A model generated the notes under the pieces. The model was not told where the DNA came from and did no database searches. It worked only from the letters and a program-made list of their open reading frames with translations. From Terrimicrobium sacchariphilum (GTDB lineage: Bacteria; Verrucomicrobiota; Verrucomicrobiia; Chthoniobacterales; Terrimicrobiaceae): a DNA stretch of 64,000 nucleotides. Both the position numbers and the translations under genes were made by a program. Where the stretch lies: NCBI RefSeq assembly GCF_001613545.1, contig NZ_BDCO01000002.1, positions 1,426,001-1,490,000 of the forward strand, in the 5' to 3' direction. Of the stretch, positions 42,244-53,014 are shown one piece after another; the first letter of the stretch is position 1, and each line of letters opens with the position of its first letter.

Positions 42244-43263
42244 TTACTGCAAGTTGCTTGCGGGAGCGCTTTCCATCAAGCCGAGGAGAATTGGATACAC
42301 GAAATCGGTCTTTTGGTAGACCTGAGCGGGGTCGATGAAGTCATGCATGATGTTCTCCTCCTTGCTGAAGACATGCGTGATCACGGCATCGGGGCGCTTC
42401 GCCTTCCAAAGGGCGATGAGGTGTTCGTTGACCGCATTGTTCACGGCTTTATCGGCCTCGGTCATTACGACGACGATGCGTCCGGCCTTGGGTGGCTCGG
42501 TCGCTGCGGAGCGCATGATGGACTGACCCAATACGATGACCTGCCCGATGACATGGGTGGGGAAGCGAGGATAGGTCTGCGGGGGAGCGGGGGCCTGATC
42601 CTTGAGCTGCGGATTCCACCAGAGAAAGACGTTCGGCAGGGTGACGAGCAGACGCGCGGTGGGCGTGAGCAGCCACTCGGGCAGCCCCTTGGGGCCGAGA
42701 AACGGAGCCAATACCACGACCTGATCGATGTCGGAGCGGGTCTGGGCGAGGAAGGCGGCGCAGGTGCCATTGACGGAGAGGCCGACGACCGTGAGGTGTT
42801 TACCAAGAGGACGGGCCAGCGTGGCTGCGAGGGAGGCGCTGTCGGCGAACTCTTGGGCGGTAATGCCTTTCCAGGAATCGGTCAGGCGGTCTTTCTCCCC
42901 GTGGTGTGGCATGCGGGGAATGACGACGTTGGCACCGCGTTCGTAGAGGATATGGCCGAGCTTGCCGAACTGCGCCGGGCTGTTGGACAGGCCATGGAGC
43001 AGGACGTACACGCGCTCGGTGGGAGCGCCATGAGAGAGGACCACTGGCCGGCTGTCTTCGCGCACGGAATCGGGCGTGGACGCGATCTCCTTTTCCAGGG
43101 CGGACATGGCTTCGGCGTAGGTCAGGGTCTTTGGAGGCATGGTGCCGACGGTGGGTAGGGGGCGAAGTAACCAGATGAAGAATACCAGACCAAGCAACAG
43201 TGCCCCGGGAAATATGCCGGCAAGACGTTTTCCAAGAGATGTTGCGATGGGATTGCGGACCAC
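42244..43263 (-). CDS. Membrane-anchored alpha/beta hydrolase
   Basis: 339 residues, with an N-terminal membrane segment (about 14-34, IFPGALLLGLVFFIWLL). The fold shows VYVLLHGLSNSPAQFG as the oxyanion region, then the nucleophile elbow VVGLSVNGTCA (G-x-S-x-x-G with Asn), a late Asp in VVMTEADKAVN and a His in EENIMHDFID. Possibly a lipase or thioesterase facing the periplasm. It is divergent from the lipoprotein lipase gene at 43310, 46 bp apart. Confidence 0.8.
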   Translation of the reverse strand: MVRNPIATSLGKRLAGIFPGALLLGLVFFIWLLRPLPTVGTMPPKTLTYAEAMSALEKEIASTPDSVREDSRPVVLSHGAPTERVYVLLHGLSNSPAQFGKLGHILYERGANVVIPRMPHHGEKDRLTDSWKGITAQEFADSASLAATLARPLGKHLTVVGLSVNGTCAAFLAQTRSDIDQVVVLAPFLGPKGLPEWLLTPTARLLVTLPNVFLWWNPQLKDQAPAPPQTYPRFPTHVIGQVIVLGQSIMRSAATEPPKAGRIVVVMTEADKAVNNAVNEHLIALWKAKRPDAVITHVFSKEENIMHDFIDPAQVYQKTDFVYPILLGLMESAPASNLQ

Positions 43264-43309
43264 GGCTCCGGGATGCTAGAGGAGATGCCGCCGTTATTCC
43301 AATTCCCGC

Positions 43310-44863
43310 GTGAAAAGATTTTCCACACTCCTTTTGTTGGTCGTTGTCCTGGCCGGATGCGCCCGTAACGCCGAGCAAGCCAAATCCCCCGCGGCTGTCT
43401 CATGCAGTCTCGTACGTGAGGCGCGCAGGGAGTCCGATCCCTCGGAGCGGCTGGCGCTTTTGGTCGAGGCTTCGGCCAAGGCGATGGCGGTGGGTGAGGC
43501 CGGGCAACCCGCCTACGCCCACGCAATGGAGGGCCTGCTGCGCATGGTGGAGACGGGACAGCTGAAGCCGGGAGCGCGCTACGCCGTACGCGGAGCCGAT
43601 GGCAAATCGATGACGCTGCAGATCGGCGGGAAGTCCCGCAACGAGCGAGACTTTTCCTACTTCACCGATTTCGAGAAAAGCGTGCCGAACCGCAGGGCCG
43701 TGGAGCGGGGATTGCAATGGCCGGGCTGGGGATTCCCAACCGTGGGTCATCGCAGTGTCACTGCGGCCAACCGGGCCAATGATCCTTTTGCTCCGCCCAC
43801 CGGGTATCACCTTCCCGCGACGGTCTTTCTCGATTTTGAAGGAAACAAGGCCACTCTGCGTCTGCTCGATACCTACAAGATCACTTCCTTTGAGTCCGAT
43901 GGAAAGGACTGGAAGATCGCAGGAGACATCTCCACTCCGACCAACCTGACCTTCCGCTCGCGGCGCAATCCCATTCTCGCCTCCATCGGGTTCCTCCTGA
44001 TGACGGATCGGTTCAAGTTTCCCAATCAGCTGATCTTCACCGAGCCGTACGACAGGAGCCGCACGCCAGTCGTCCTGGTTCATGGCCTGCTCTCGACCCC
44101 GATGATGTGGGGAAATCTGGTGCGATCGCTCGAGGCCGATCCGGAAATTCGCCGCCGCTATCAGTTCTGGGTCTTCTTCTATCCGACGGGCTGGCCGATT
44201 CCGCTCTCCGCCGCCCAGTTGCGGCGCAGCCTCGCCGATGCTGACCAGCGTTACCATTACAAGGAACTTGTCCTCGTTGGGCACAGCATGGGCGGCATCC
44301 TCTCTCGCATCCAGGTGACTGACTCCAATGGACGCGGCGTTCTTGCGGACATTGTCGGCGACCCGGCGGCGGCGTCGCTGGAGAGGCGCATGCCTGGAAA
44401 CGGCAAGCTCAAGGACGCGATGTTCTTCAAACCCAATCCCAAAGTGGAAAAGGTTGTCTTCATCTGCACTCCGCACCGGGGCAGCAACCTCGCCCTCATC
44501 GGGCCCGCGGGCTGGGTGGCTGGTCTCATCCGCCTGCCAAGCTACGTCGTGTCGTTGGCGAAGGATGTCGGGCAATACTTCAGCGAAGAAGAGCGACGCC
44601 GCATGCCGACGAGTATCGGCGGGCTTTCGCCGCACAATCGATTCCTGCAAGCCATAGCGCGTCGTCCGATCCACAGCCGGACTTTCAGCATCATCGGAGA
44701 CCGGGGACGTGGAGATACGCCGAACAGCTCGGACGGCGTGGTGCCTTACTCCAGCGCGCATATCGACGGTGCTGAGTCGGAACTGATCGTGCCCGCCGAC
44801 CATGGAGCCTTCAATCATCCCAAGGCCATCGAGGAACTGCGCCGCATCCTTTTGACGCAATAG
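43310..44863 (+). CDS. Lipoprotein lipase-like alpha/beta hydrolase
   Basis: 517 residues from a GTG at 43310. The N-terminus is a lipoprotein signal, STLLLLVVVLAGC, with the lipobox Cys near residue 17. A lead region of about 220 residues precedes the hydrolase core: VVLVHGLLSTPMMWGNLV, then LVGHSMGGILSR with nucleophile Ser, a middle section with PNPKVEKVVFICTPHRGSN, and a late Asp and His (DGVVPYSSAHID, VPADHGAFNHP). The arrangement resembles PGAP1/esterase proteins. It is probably periplasm- or outer-membrane-facing. The acyltransferase gene starts 28 bp later. Confidence 0.82.
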   Translation: MKRFSTLLLLVVVLAGCARNAEQAKSPAAVSCSLVREARRESDPSERLALLVEASAKAMAVGEAGQPAYAHAMEGLLRMVETGQLKPGARYAVRGADGKSMTLQIGGKSRNERDFSYFTDFEKSVPNRRAVERGLQWPGWGFPTVGHRSVTAANRANDPFAPPTGYHLPATVFLDFEGNKATLRLLDTYKITSFESDGKDWKIAGDISTPTNLTFRSRRNPILASIGFLLMTDRFKFPNQLIFTEPYDRSRTPVVLVHGLLSTPMMWGNLVRSLEADPEIRRRYQFWVFFYPTGWPIPLSAAQLRRSLADADQRYHYKELVLVGHSMGGILSRIQVTDSNGRGVLADIVGDPAAASLERRMPGNGKLKDAMFFKPNPKVEKVVFICTPHRGSNLALIGPAGWVAGLIRLPSYVVSLAKDVGQYFSEEERRRMPTSIGGLSPHNRFLQAIARRPIHSRTFSIIGDRGRGDTPNSSDGVVPYSSAHIDGAESELIVPADHGAFNHPKAIEELRRILLTQ

Positions 44864-44891
44864 CGGTCGGGTCGCGCCCGTCACTCTGGAA

Positions 44892-45611
44892 ATGACCCAA
44901 GCCAAGGATTCTCCCGCCGACGGGGTGAGGCCGCCTGCGGTGTACCGGCTCGCTGTGGGCATTCTGCGGTGCATCCTGTTCTTCGGGGCACGGGTGCGGG
45001 TCAGCCAGGAGGCGCAGCTACCCGAGGGAGCTTGTATCGTGGCGTCGAATCACATCAGCCACTTTGATCCGCCTCTGATTAGCGGGAGCTTTCGGCGCGT
45101 GTTTCGCCGGGATATCGACTGGCTCGCGATGCAGGAGCTTTTTGGGCATCCGGCGTCGAAGCGATTCTTTGAGGGAGCCAATGTCATCCCGGTGAACCGG
45201 GGTGGCGGCGACCGGACATCATTGCGCGTCGCCCTGCGTCGGTTGGCGCTCGGGCGCATGGTGGGGATCTTTCCCGAGGGAGGAATCCGGGACGGAGAGG
45301 CCTCCATCCTGAGTGGCGCTCCGATGAAGGCTGGCGTCGCCCTGCTGGCGAGCATGGCCAAGGCGCCGATCGTGCCGGTGGTGATTATCGGCAGTGATCG
45401 CCTCTATAATAAGAGACGATGGTTTCCCGGACGCCGCGCAACGGTCTGGATCGGCATCGGACGAGCGTTTTCCCCGCTCCCGGATCGCGCGGAAACCGAG
45501 AACCGGCTCGCTGAAGAGATCATCGGGTTGAAAGAACGAGTGATGGTCAAATACGGCCTCACTGCCGCCGATCTGCCGCATCCCCCGAAGGAGCGGATGG
45601 CCGAGGCATGA
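44892..45611 (+). CDS. Lysophospholipid acyltransferase (PlsC-like)
   Basis: 239 residues. The catalytic motif is VASNHISHFDPPLI (NHxxxxD), the glycerophosphate site is NVIPVNRGGGDR and the third motif is VGIFPEGGIRDG, followed by VPVVIIGSD. An N-terminal helix region (YRLAVGILRCILFFGARVR) is likely membrane-associated. PlsC-type enzymes acylate lysophosphatidic acid; related members act on other acceptors. The end overlaps the downstream hydrolase start by 4 bp (ATGA). Confidence 0.88.
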   Translation: MTQAKDSPADGVRPPAVYRLAVGILRCILFFGARVRVSQEAQLPEGACIVASNHISHFDPPLISGSFRRVFRRDIDWLAMQELFGHPASKRFFEGANVIPVNRGGGDRTSLRVALRRLALGRMVGIFPEGGIRDGEASILSGAPMKAGVALLASMAKAPIVPVVIIGSDRLYNKRRWFPGRRATVWIGIGRAFSPLPDRAETENRLAEEIIGLKERVMVKYGLTAADLPHPPKERMAEA

Positions 45612-46582
45612 GACGGCTCATCCAAAAATCCATGGCCCAGGCCATGGATGCCGCGATGTGCGGTATGATGAACGCCCTGCAATGGCGGCGACGGTCCGGG
45701 GTGTGCACCCGCGCGGAACTCGACGCCTATCTCACCGCCTGCGAGATGGTGACGCGCGAGGAGTTTTACCCGGTCGTTTCCTTTTCCCCGCGACGCGAGG
45801 ATATCTGGCTGCGCTGGGAAAGTCCGGTCTCCAGCGGTTTTGCGGAGAATGACAAGGTGAAGGTGCGGCTTTATCTCTGCGACGAGGGGTTTCATGCGCC
45901 CACGGTGATCATCCTGCACGCGCTGATGAGTGCCAGCGACCTTGGTTACCAGCGGGTGGCGCGATGGTTCAACGCCCATGGGTGGAATGTCGCCTTCCCC
46001 CATCTGCCATTTCACTACTCCCGGACGCCTGGCGGGTACTTCAATGGGGAGCTTGCGATCACGGCGAACCTGATCCGCAATGCCGAAACCCTGCGACAGG
46101 GCGTGATGGAGCTCCGCCAGCTCATGGGCTGGCTGCGCGAGCATGGAACGCCGGAATTCGGATTGATCGGAACGAGCTTCGGCGGGTGGAATGCGGCGCT
46201 CCTGAGTTCGCTGGAGTCCGATCTGCGCTTCGTCGGCCTCGTGCAGCCCATCGTGAATGTCGAGGCGGCGATCTGGGAAAACCCCACGGCGGCGGTGATG
46301 AGGAGGTTGCTCGCACGGCAGGGAATCGGTCGGGGCGAAAGCGCCCGGCATGCACACTTGAGCTCGCCCATGCACGGAAAGCCACTTTGCGGCGGCGACC
46401 GGGTCATCCTGACCGCTGGGACCTACGATACGGTTTCGCCTCGGACTGAACTGGTTGCCCTGCGAGAGCTTTGGCCGGGGGCGACGCTTTTGGATGTGAA
46501 ACAGGGGCATTTCGGATATTCCGCCCTGCGTGAGACATTGCGGGAAATCGCCCGGCGGCTCGGGGTGGCGGACACCGTATAG
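45608..46582 (+). CDS. Alpha/beta hydrolase family protein
   Basis: 324 residues. The core has APTVIILHALMSASDLGYQ as an oxyanion segment, then GLIGTSFGGWNAALLSSL with the nucleophile Ser in GTSFGG, an Asp in TAGTYDTVSP and a His in KQGHFGYSAL. The N-terminal 90 residues hold no recognised domain. It is translationally coupled to the upstream acyltransferase gene (ATGA). Substrate unknown; it may act with the lipase and acyltransferase on lipids. Confidence 0.78.
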   Translation: MRRLIQKSMAQAMDAAMCGMMNALQWRRRSGVCTRAELDAYLTACEMVTREEFYPVVSFSPRREDIWLRWESPVSSGFAENDKVKVRLYLCDEGFHAPTVIILHALMSASDLGYQRVARWFNAHGWNVAFPHLPFHYSRTPGGYFNGELAITANLIRNAETLRQGVMELRQLMGWLREHGTPEFGLIGTSFGGWNAALLSSLESDLRFVGLVQPIVNVEAAIWENPTAAVMRRLLARQGIGRGESARHAHLSSPMHGKPLCGGDRVILTAGTYDTVSPRTELVALRELWPGATLLDVKQGHFGYSALRETLREIARRLGVADTV

Positions 46583-46631
46583 GAAGAACATCCTATTTCC
46601 GTCCGGCCCCTTTTTTTCGAGAATTTCGGAC

Positions 46632-46736
46632 ATGGACGGTACTCCCTCAATTCAGCTCCCGACCGCAACGGGCGGAATGGGCGTGTCGTTCGCTCGAGGC
46701 GGCATGAATATCGCTTCACCTCTTCCGACTTTATGA
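46632..46736 (+). CDS. Possible leader ORF upstream of cgdA
   Basis: A 34-codon frame (ATG at 46632, stop TGA at 46734-46736) whose stop overlaps the cgdA ATG (ATGA). It has neutral, Gly-rich composition (PTATGGMGVSFARGGMN) and no strong ribosome site, so it is speculative. The overlap suggests translational coupling; the upstream stretch can also fold, with CCGTCC at about 46598 pairing with GGACGG near 46634. Evidence is only the frame and the overlap. Confidence 0.22.
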   Translation: MDGTPSIQLPTATGGMGVSFARGGMNIASPLPTL

Positions 46737-47443
46737 ACACCACCCTTTATGCCGAAACCCTACCCGGAGGGGCCATGTGGTCGATGCGGGTTCCCCGCCA
46801 TCGCCGTGTCCGGCTCACCGCGCTCAATGCTGGAGCCAATGTCTCAGCGCTCCTGTACAATGCCGATCAGCCGCTCGATCGGTTGAATGTTCCTGACACG
46901 CTCAAGGCTCTGCATACGGCCAAGCTCACCAAGGGCCACATCCTCATGAGTGACATGGGGCACGCGCTGGCTTCCATCGTGGAGGATTCCCTCGGCTGGC
47001 ACGATCCGCTCGGCGGCCATCTTACGGCGGCCCAGGCGCTGGCGAAGTACGGCGACCACAACTATCAGCAGTACCGCAACGACTTTCACCGCAACGCGCA
47101 CAATGACTTCCTGGTCGAATTGAGCAAACACGGGCTCGGCCTCGCGGACATCGTGGCCAACGTGAACTTCTTCAGCAAAGTCGCGGTGGACGACGACGGC
47201 AAAATGGCCTTCGTGCCGAATCACGCGTCGGCGGGAGATTCCCTCGAGCTGCGCACGGAGATGAACGTGCTCCTCGTGCTGGCGAACTGCCCGCATCCCA
47301 TGAACCCCGCTTCGGAATATCCTGTCTGCCGCGTGCAGGTGGAGATTTTCCCGACGGAGGCCCCCGGGCCTGATGACTTCTGTCGAAACTTCCGTCCTGA
47401 ATGCGAACGCACCCTCGCACTGACCGAACGCCTCTTTATCTGA
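46733..47443 (+). CDS. cgdA: Carboxyguanidine deiminase subunit A (urea carboxylase-associated protein 1)
   Basis: 236 residues, DUF1989 fold. It contains [18 protein letters not shown] near the N-terminus, [30 protein letters not shown] and the conserved [17 protein letters not shown] segment close to the C-terminus, with the Cys at about 188. Proteins formerly named UAAP1 and UAAP2 together form the carboxyguanidine deiminase in guanidine-degrading operons. It is followed by cgdB, the carboxylase and allophanate hydrolase, which fits that pathway. Confidence 0.85.
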   Translation: MNTTLYAETLPGGAMWSMRVPRHRRVRLTALNAGANVSALLYNADQPLDRLNVPDTLKALHTAKLTKGHILMSDMGHALASIVEDSLGWHDPLGGHLTAAQALAKYGDHNYQQYRNDFHRNAHNDFLVELSKHGLGLADIVANVNFFSKVAVDDDGKMAFVPNHASAGDSLELRTEMNVLLVLANCPHPMNPASEYPVCRVQVEIFPTEAPGPDDFCRNFRPECERTLALTERLFI

Positions 47444-47447
47444 TCCG

Positions 47448-48092
47448 ATGAGCACGCTGATTTACACGGAAAGCCCCCTCGATCCCAAGCACGCCGTCTA
47501 CGACGCGACTATCCTCGCGGGCGATGGATGGTTTCACCCGGTGAGAAAGGGGCAGACGCTCCGCATCGTCGATCTGGAGGGCAACCAGGCGGCGGATACA
47601 TTTTTCTTCAACGCGGCGGACGTGAAGGAACGCTACAGCGCGCAGGACACGATTCGCGAGCAGGGTTCGATCTACCTGACGACCGGCACGCCGCTCATGT
47701 CCAACCTGTGCAACCCGCTCCTGACCATCACAGCGGATACCTGCGGGCGGCATGATACGCTCGGCGGGGCCTGTGCGGCCGAGAGCAATATGGTGCGGTA
47801 CTCGCTCGACAAGCGCTTCATGCACGCCTGCCGCGACACGTTCCTGCTCCAGATGGCGCTCTCGGGGTACCATGTGACGAAGCGCGATCTCGCGCATAAC
47901 ATCAACTTCTTTATGAACGTGCCGGTGACGCCCGAGGGCGGCCTGCGCTTCGCCGACGGCGTGTCGGAGCCCGGGAAATATGTCGAGATGCGGGCCGAGA
48001 TGGATGTGCTCTGCCTCATCTCCAACTGCCCGCAGCTGAACAATCCCTGCAACGCTTATAATCCGACTCCGATTCAGGTTCTCATCTGGTAA
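47448..48092 (+). CDS. cgdB: Carboxyguanidine deiminase subunit B (urea carboxylase-associated protein 2)
   Basis: 214 residues, DUF1989 fold. Characteristic stretches are [47 protein letters not shown] and [16 protein letters not shown], the last with the two Cys of the family. With CgdA it forms the deiminase that converts carboxyguanidine to allophanate and ammonia. The gene starts 5 bp after cgdA and ends 6 bp before the carboxylase gene. Confidence 0.85.
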   Translation: MSTLIYTESPLDPKHAVYDATILAGDGWFHPVRKGQTLRIVDLEGNQAADTFFFNAADVKERYSAQDTIREQGSIYLTTGTPLMSNLCNPLLTITADTCGRHDTLGGACAAESNMVRYSLDKRFMHACRDTFLLQMALSGYHVTKRDLAHNINFFMNVPVTPEGGLRFADGVSEPGKYVEMRAEMDVLCLISNCPQLNNPCNAYNPTPIQVLIW

Positions 48093-48098
48093 TCCGCC

Positions 48099-51000
48099 AT
48101 GTTCACCAAGGTCCTCATAGCCAACCGGGGCGAGATCGCCTGCCGTATCATTCGCACGCTCGACCGCCTGGGCGTGGCCTCCGTCGCCGTGTACTCCGAG
48201 GCCGACGCCCATGCCGCCCATGTCCGTCTCGCAGGCGAGGCGGTGTGCGTCGGTCCGGCGCAGGCCGCGCAGAGCTATCTGCTCATCGACCGCATCCTCG
48301 ATGCGGCGAAGCAGACAGGTGCGCAGGCCATCCATCCGGGCTATGGGTTCCTGAGTGAAAACCCCGAGTTTGCCGAGGCCTGCGAAAAGGCGGGTATTGC
48401 CTTCATCGGACCAACGGCGGGAAACATGCGCGACTTTGGCCTCAAGCACACGGCCCGCGCGCTCGCCATCGCGAGCGGAGTGCCGGTTTCGCCGGGCACG
48501 GAGTTGCTGGCCTCGGTGGACGAGGCGCGCGAGGCGGCGGCGCGTATCGGCTATCCCGTGATGCTCAAGAGCACGGCGGGTGGCGGCGGCATCGGCATGC
48601 AGCTGGCGCGGTCGGAGGACGAACTCGCGGAAAAATTTGCCAGCGTCGAGCGCATGGCCCGCAGCAGCTTCAAGGAGTCCGGGTTGTTTCTCGAGAAATT
48701 CATCGAGGCGGCGCGGCATGTGGAGGTGCAGATCTTTGGCGACGGCGAGGGAACGGTGGCGGTGCTGGGCGAGCGGGATTGCTCAGTGCAGCGGCGCAAC
48801 CAGAAGGTGATCGAGGAGACGCCCGCCCCGCATCTTTCCGAGGAGGTGCGCCAGAGGCTGCACCTGTGCGCGAAGGGGCTTGGCGAGGCGGCGAAGTACC
48901 GCTCCGCGGGCACGTGCGAGTTCATCTACGACGCGAACGAGGAGAAGTTTTATTTCCTGGAAGTCAATACACGCCTTCAGGTGGAGCATTGCGTGACCGA
49001 GCAGGTCTCGGGCCTCGATCTGGTGGAGTGGATGGTGCGACTCGCCGCCGGGGAAAAGCTGCCACTCGAGGCGTACCGGCATGAGCCGAAGGGGCATTCT
49101 GTGCAGGCGCGCGTCTACGCGGAGGACCCGAACAAAAACTTTCAGCCGAGCTGCGGGTTGCTCACGGAGGTGAGCTTCCCGGCGGGTGTGCGCGTCGACG
49201 GCTGGGTCGAGCGCGGGTCGGAGGTGACGCCGTACTACGATCCGATGATCGCCAAGGTGATCTCCCATGCGGCGACACGCGAGGAGGCGATCGTCCAGCT
49301 TGAAAAGGCGCTGGCGGCCAGCCGGGTCGATGGCATCGAGACAAACATCGACTATCTCGGGGCAATCCTCGGGAGCAGGGAATTCCTCGCGGGCGGGGTC
49401 ACGACGAAGTTTCTCTCAACCTTCCCCTTCACGCCCCGCACCATCGACGTGCTGGAGCCGGGAACGCACACGACGGTGCAGGATTATCCCGGGCGTACCG
49501 GGTATTGGGAAATCGGCGTGCCGCCCTCGGGGCCGATGGATCATCTCGCGTTTCGTCTGGCCAACTGGCTCGTGGGCAATGACGAAAAGGCTGCGGGCCT
49601 CGAGTGCACGGTGACCGGGCCGAAGCTGAAGTTTCACCGCGACGCCCGGGTGGCTGTGACGGGTGCGGATATGCAGCCTGAGATCGACGGCGTGCGCCAG
49701 CCGATGTGGGAGGCCTTTGATGTGAAGGCGGGCCAGACGCTGAAACTCTACCCGGTCGCGGGCGGGGGATGCCGCGCCTACCTCGCGGTGGCGGGGGGAT
49801 TTGATGTGCCGGATTACCTCGGGAGCAAGGCGACGTTTACGCTGGGCCAGTTCGGCGGACATGGCGGTCGCATCCTGCGCGCCGGAGATGTCTTGAAGAT
49901 GGCGCGTGAGGTTGCGCTGACTGCTCCGCGCCGGATCGCGGAGCCGCCGATCTATTCCAACTCCTGGAACATCGCGGTGATGTACGGCCCGCATGGCGCG
50001 CCGGATTTCTTCACGCCGGAGGACATCGAGACGTTTTTCGCGTCGGACTGGAAGGTTCACTACAATTCCTCCCGCACGGGCATCCGGCTCATCGGGCCAA
50101 AACCCAAGTGGGCGCGACCGGATGGCGGCGAGGCGGGGCTGCATCCGTCGAACATTCACGACAATGCCTATGCCATCGGCGCGGTGGATTTCACCGGCGA
50201 CATGCCCGTGATTCTCGCCGTCGACGGGCCGAGCCTGGGCGGCTTTGTCTGCCCGGTGACGATCATTCAGGCGGAGTTTTGGAAAATGGGACAGCTTCGC
50301 CCTGGCGATACCGTCAAGTTTGTCCCGACCACGGTGCAGGCGGCGGTGGAGGCCGAGCTTGCTTTGGATAACTGGACGACCGAGGGCGAGGGACGCCAGC
50401 AGATCGAGTTTGCGCCCGCCGATTTGTCCTCGGACCGCTTGCTGACTGTTCCCGAGGAGGGCGAGCTGCCGCAGGCGGTGTATCGCGCGGCGGGCGACAA
50501 GTACCTGCTCGTCGAGTACGGCCCGCTGGTGCTCGATCTCAACTTGCGCTTCCGCGTGCATGCGCTCATGACGGCGCTGGTCGATGCGAAGCTCCCGGGC
50601 GTGCTCGACATCACGCCGGGCATTCGGTCGCTGCAGATTCACTATGATAGTCGCGTCCTTTCGCTGGGCGAATTGATCGATGCGCTGAGCGCCTTGGAAA
50701 ATGCGCTGCCCTCGCTGGACGACCTGGAGGTGCCAACCCGCATCGTGCGGCTGCCGCTCTCGTGGGATGATCCGGCGACGCAGCTCGCGATCGACAAATA
50801 CGCGCAATCCGTGCGCAAGGATGCTCCATGGTGCCCGAGTAATATCGAGTTCATCCGCCGCATCAATGGCCTCTCCAGCATTGAGGAGGTGAAGGAGATT
50901 GTCTTCTCCGCCAGCTATCTCGTGATGGGGCTGGGCGATGTCTATCTCGGTGCGCCGGTGGCCACGCCGCTCGATCCGCGCCATCGGCTGGTGACGACGA

Positions 51001-51686
51001 AATACAACCCGGCCCGCACCTGGACGCCGGAAAACGCTGTCGGCATCGGCGGCGCGTATTTGTGCGTTTACGGCATGGAAGGGCCGGGTGGATACCAGTT
51101 CGTCGGGCGTACCGTGCAGATGTGGAACCGCTGGCGGCAGACGGCGGATTTTGCGCAGCCGTGGCTGTTGCGGCACTTTGACCAGATCCAGTTTTACCCA
51201 GTGAGCGCGGAGGAGCTGCTGCGCATGCGCGAAGAATTCCCGCAGGGCAAGCTGAAGCTCGACATTCGCGAAGAGCGGTTCCGGTTGGGAGACTATCGCA
51301 AGTTCTTGTCCGGGATTTCGGACGAGGCGGCGAAGTTCAAGGCGACCCAGCAGCAGGCATTCAATGAGGAGCGCGAACGTTGGGCGCTGGCAGGGTCCGG
51401 AGATGGCTCCGCTGCCGATACGGTGGAGGAGGATGCGCCCGAACCGCTGCTGGAGCTCGCGGAGGGTTCCCATGCCATTGACTCTCACGTGGCTGCCAAT
51501 GTCTGGAAGGTCTGTGTCGAACCCGGAGCCGAGGTGGCTGAGGGCGAGACGCTCATGATCCTGGAGGCCATGAAGATGGAGATCGCCATCGTCGCGCCGC
51601 TCGCTGGAACGGTGGAGGCTATACGCTGTGCCGAGGGTCAGATGGTCATGCCCGGGCAAACTTTAGCCGTGATCGCTGAAAAATGA
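48099..51686 (+). CDS. Biotin-dependent urea/guanidine carboxylase
   Basis: 1195 residues. The biotin carboxylase domain is about 1-450 ([18 protein letters not shown] at the start, [10 protein letters not shown] as ATP loop, [15 protein letters not shown]), the KipA-like part about 455-760 ([17 protein letters not shown]), the KipI-like part about 780-1000 ([16 protein letters not shown]), and BCCP at the C-terminus with biotinyl Lys in EAMKMEIAI. Urea carboxylase and guanidine carboxylase share this layout; the neighbouring cgdAB genes favour guanidine, but residue-level comparison is needed. The end overlaps the allophanate hydrolase start (ATGA). Confidence 0.9.
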   Translation: MFTKVLIANRGEIACRIIRTLDRLGVASVAVYSEADAHAAHVRLAGEAVCVGPAQAAQSYLLIDRILDAAKQTGAQAIHPGYGFLSENPEFAEACEKAGIAFIGPTAGNMRDFGLKHTARALAIASGVPVSPGTELLASVDEAREAAARIGYPVMLKSTAGGGGIGMQLARSEDELAEKFASVERMARSSFKESGLFLEKFIEAARHVEVQIFGDGEGTVAVLGERDCSVQRRNQKVIEETPAPHLSEEVRQRLHLCAKGLGEAAKYRSAGTCEFIYDANEEKFYFLEVNTRLQVEHCVTEQVSGLDLVEWMVRLAAGEKLPLEAYRHEPKGHSVQARVYAEDPNKNFQPSCGLLTEVSFPAGVRVDGWVERGSEVTPYYDPMIAKVISHAATREEAIVQLEKALAASRVDGIETNIDYLGAILGSREFLAGGVTTKFLSTFPFTPRTIDVLEPGTHTTVQDYPGRTGYWEIGVPPSGPMDHLAFRLANWLVGNDEKAAGLECTVTGPKLKFHRDARVAVTGADMQPEIDGVRQPMWEAFDVKAGQTLKLYPVAGGGCRAYLAVAGGFDVPDYLGSKATFTLGQFGGHGGRILRAGDVLKMAREVALTAPRRIAEPPIYSNSWNIAVMYGPHGAPDFFTPEDIETFFASDWKVHYNSSRTGIRLIGPKPKWARPDGGEAGLHPSNIHDNAYAIGAVDFTGDMPVILAVDGPSLGGFVCPVTIIQAEFWKMGQLRPGDTVKFVPTTVQAAVEAELALDNWTTEGEGRQQIEFAPADLSSDRLLTVPEEGELPQAVYRAAGDKYLLVEYGPLVLDLNLRFRVHALMTALVDAKLPGVLDITPGIRSLQIHYDSRVLSLGELIDALSALENALPSLDDLEVPTRIVRLPLSWDDPATQLAIDKYAQSVRKDAPWCPSNIEFIRRINGLSSIEEVKEIVFSASYLVMGLGDVYLGAPVATPLDPRHRLVTTKYNPARTWTPENAVGIGGAYLCVYGMEGPGGYQFVGRTVQMWNRWRQTADFAQPWLLRHFDQIQFYPVSAEELLRMREEFPQGKLKLDIREERFRLGDYRKFLSGISDEAAKFKATQQQAFNEERERWALAGSGDGSAADTVEEDAPEPLLELAEGSHAIDSHVAANVWKVCVEPGAEVAEGETLMILEAMKMEIAIVAPLAGTVEAIRCAEGQMVMPGQTLAVIAEK

Positions 51687-52966
51687 GCATCGTTGAAAAA
51701 GTTCGCGAAACCTATCGCCGCATCCGCGAACGCCGGGATGACGGCGTCTGGATTTCGCTTGTTCCGGAGGAGATTTCATTGGCGCGAGCCGCTGCGGTGG
51801 AGGGGAGTGATCGTCCACTGGCGGGGCTGACTGTCGCGATCAAGGACAACATCGATTTGCAGGGGCTGCCCACGACGGCGGGATGCCTCGCCTTTGCCTA
51901 CGAGCCCGCGCAGGATGCCGCAGTGGTGAGCAAGCTTCTCGCGGCGGGCGCCATTCCCATCGGCAAGACGAATCTTGACCAGTTCGCCACCGGGCTGAAC
52001 GGGACGCGGTCGCCTTATGGCATTCCGCGCTGTGTATTCAACGAGGATTACATCAGCGGCGGATCGAGTTCCGGTTCTGCTGTCGCGGTTGCGGCCGGGC
52101 TGGTGGATTTTTCCCTCGGCACGGATACGGCCGGGTCGGGGCGCGTCCCGGCGGCTTTTAACAACCTGATCGGCTACAAACCGACGCGCGGGCGCTGGTC
52201 GACGGCGGGCCTGGTTCCCGCCTGTCGGACCCTGGATTGCATCACGGTTTTCGCGAAGGAACTCCCGCTGGCGAGGCGGGTGGACGAGGTGATACGCGGG
52301 TTTGATCCCGCTGATCCGTATTCCCGCCCGATCCCGGAAGTTTCTCCCCGGCAGGGAGCCATCGGGATTTTGCCGGAGGCGGAGCGCGAGTTTTTCGGAG
52401 ACACCGAGTATGCGCGGCTCTACTCGGAGGCCCTCGCAAAAGCAGGAGCCCTGGGCTGGGAAGTCGTGGAGTTTGACTACAGGCCGTTCCGTGAGGCGGC
52501 TGCTCTCCTTTACGCTGGCCCGTGGGTGGCCGAGCGCACGGCGGCGATGGAGGAATTTCTCGCCGGACATGCTGATGCGGTGCATCCGACGGTGCGCGCC
52601 ATCGTGGAAGGGGGGAGGAAATTCACGGCGGTGGAGACTTTTCGCGCCCAGTACCGGCTCGCCGCCCTGGCGCGGGAAACCGAGGCGACCTGGGAGCGTT
52701 GTGCGGCCCTCATGCTTCCGACGGCGGGAACGATCTATACGGTGGAGCAAATGCTGGCCGATCCGATCACTCTGAACTCCAATCTTGGTCGCTACACCAA
52801 TTTCATGAACCTGCTGGATTTGTGCGGTATTGCCATTCCCGCGGGCTTTCGCCGGGACGGTATTGCCTCTGGCGTGACTCTGTTTGCTCCGGCATGGCAG
52901 GACGGCCATTTATTCGGGCTTGCGGAGCAATGGAGCGGCGGATTGCAATCATCCGACAAACAATAG
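51683..52966 (+). CDS. atzF: Allophanate hydrolase, amidase domain only
   Basis: 427 residues. It is an amidase-signature enzyme: [18 protein letters not shown] with the Lys of the catalytic triad, [14 protein letters not shown] for the Ser, and [23 protein letters not shown] with the second Ser. It breaks allophanate into ammonia and CO2. Full two-domain allophanate hydrolases are about 600 residues; the C-terminal second domain is absent here, so it must be supplied by another protein or is not needed. Confidence 0.9.
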   Translation: MSIVEKVRETYRRIRERRDDGVWISLVPEEISLARAAAVEGSDRPLAGLTVAIKDNIDLQGLPTTAGCLAFAYEPAQDAAVVSKLLAAGAIPIGKTNLDQFATGLNGTRSPYGIPRCVFNEDYISGGSSSGSAVAVAAGLVDFSLGTDTAGSGRVPAAFNNLIGYKPTRGRWSTAGLVPACRTLDCITVFAKELPLARRVDEVIRGFDPADPYSRPIPEVSPRQGAIGILPEAEREFFGDTEYARLYSEALAKAGALGWEVVEFDYRPFREAAALLYAGPWVAERTAAMEEFLAGHADAVHPTVRAIVEGGRKFTAVETFRAQYRLAALARETEATWERCAALMLPTAGTIYTVEQMLADPITLNSNLGRYTNFMNLLDLCGIAIPAGFRRDGIASGVTLFAPAWQDGHLFGLAEQWSGGLQSSDKQ

Positions 52967-53014
52967 CAAGCAGCCGTTAGCGGGTGATGGCGGGTTGCGG
53001 CATGATCCGCCGCA

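Noticed and set aside
46583-46732. Guanidine-I (ykkC), guanidine-II or guanidine-III riboswitch before cgdA
   Set aside because: No ykkC core was found, only one possible ACGG-containing loop exists (two are needed for guanidine-II), and no pseudoknot class signature was seen.
49416-51659. A 747-codon open frame on the minus strand
   Set aside because: It lies wholly opposite the carboxylase gene, has biased His/Arg composition and no domain; it is an antisense by-product of high GC.
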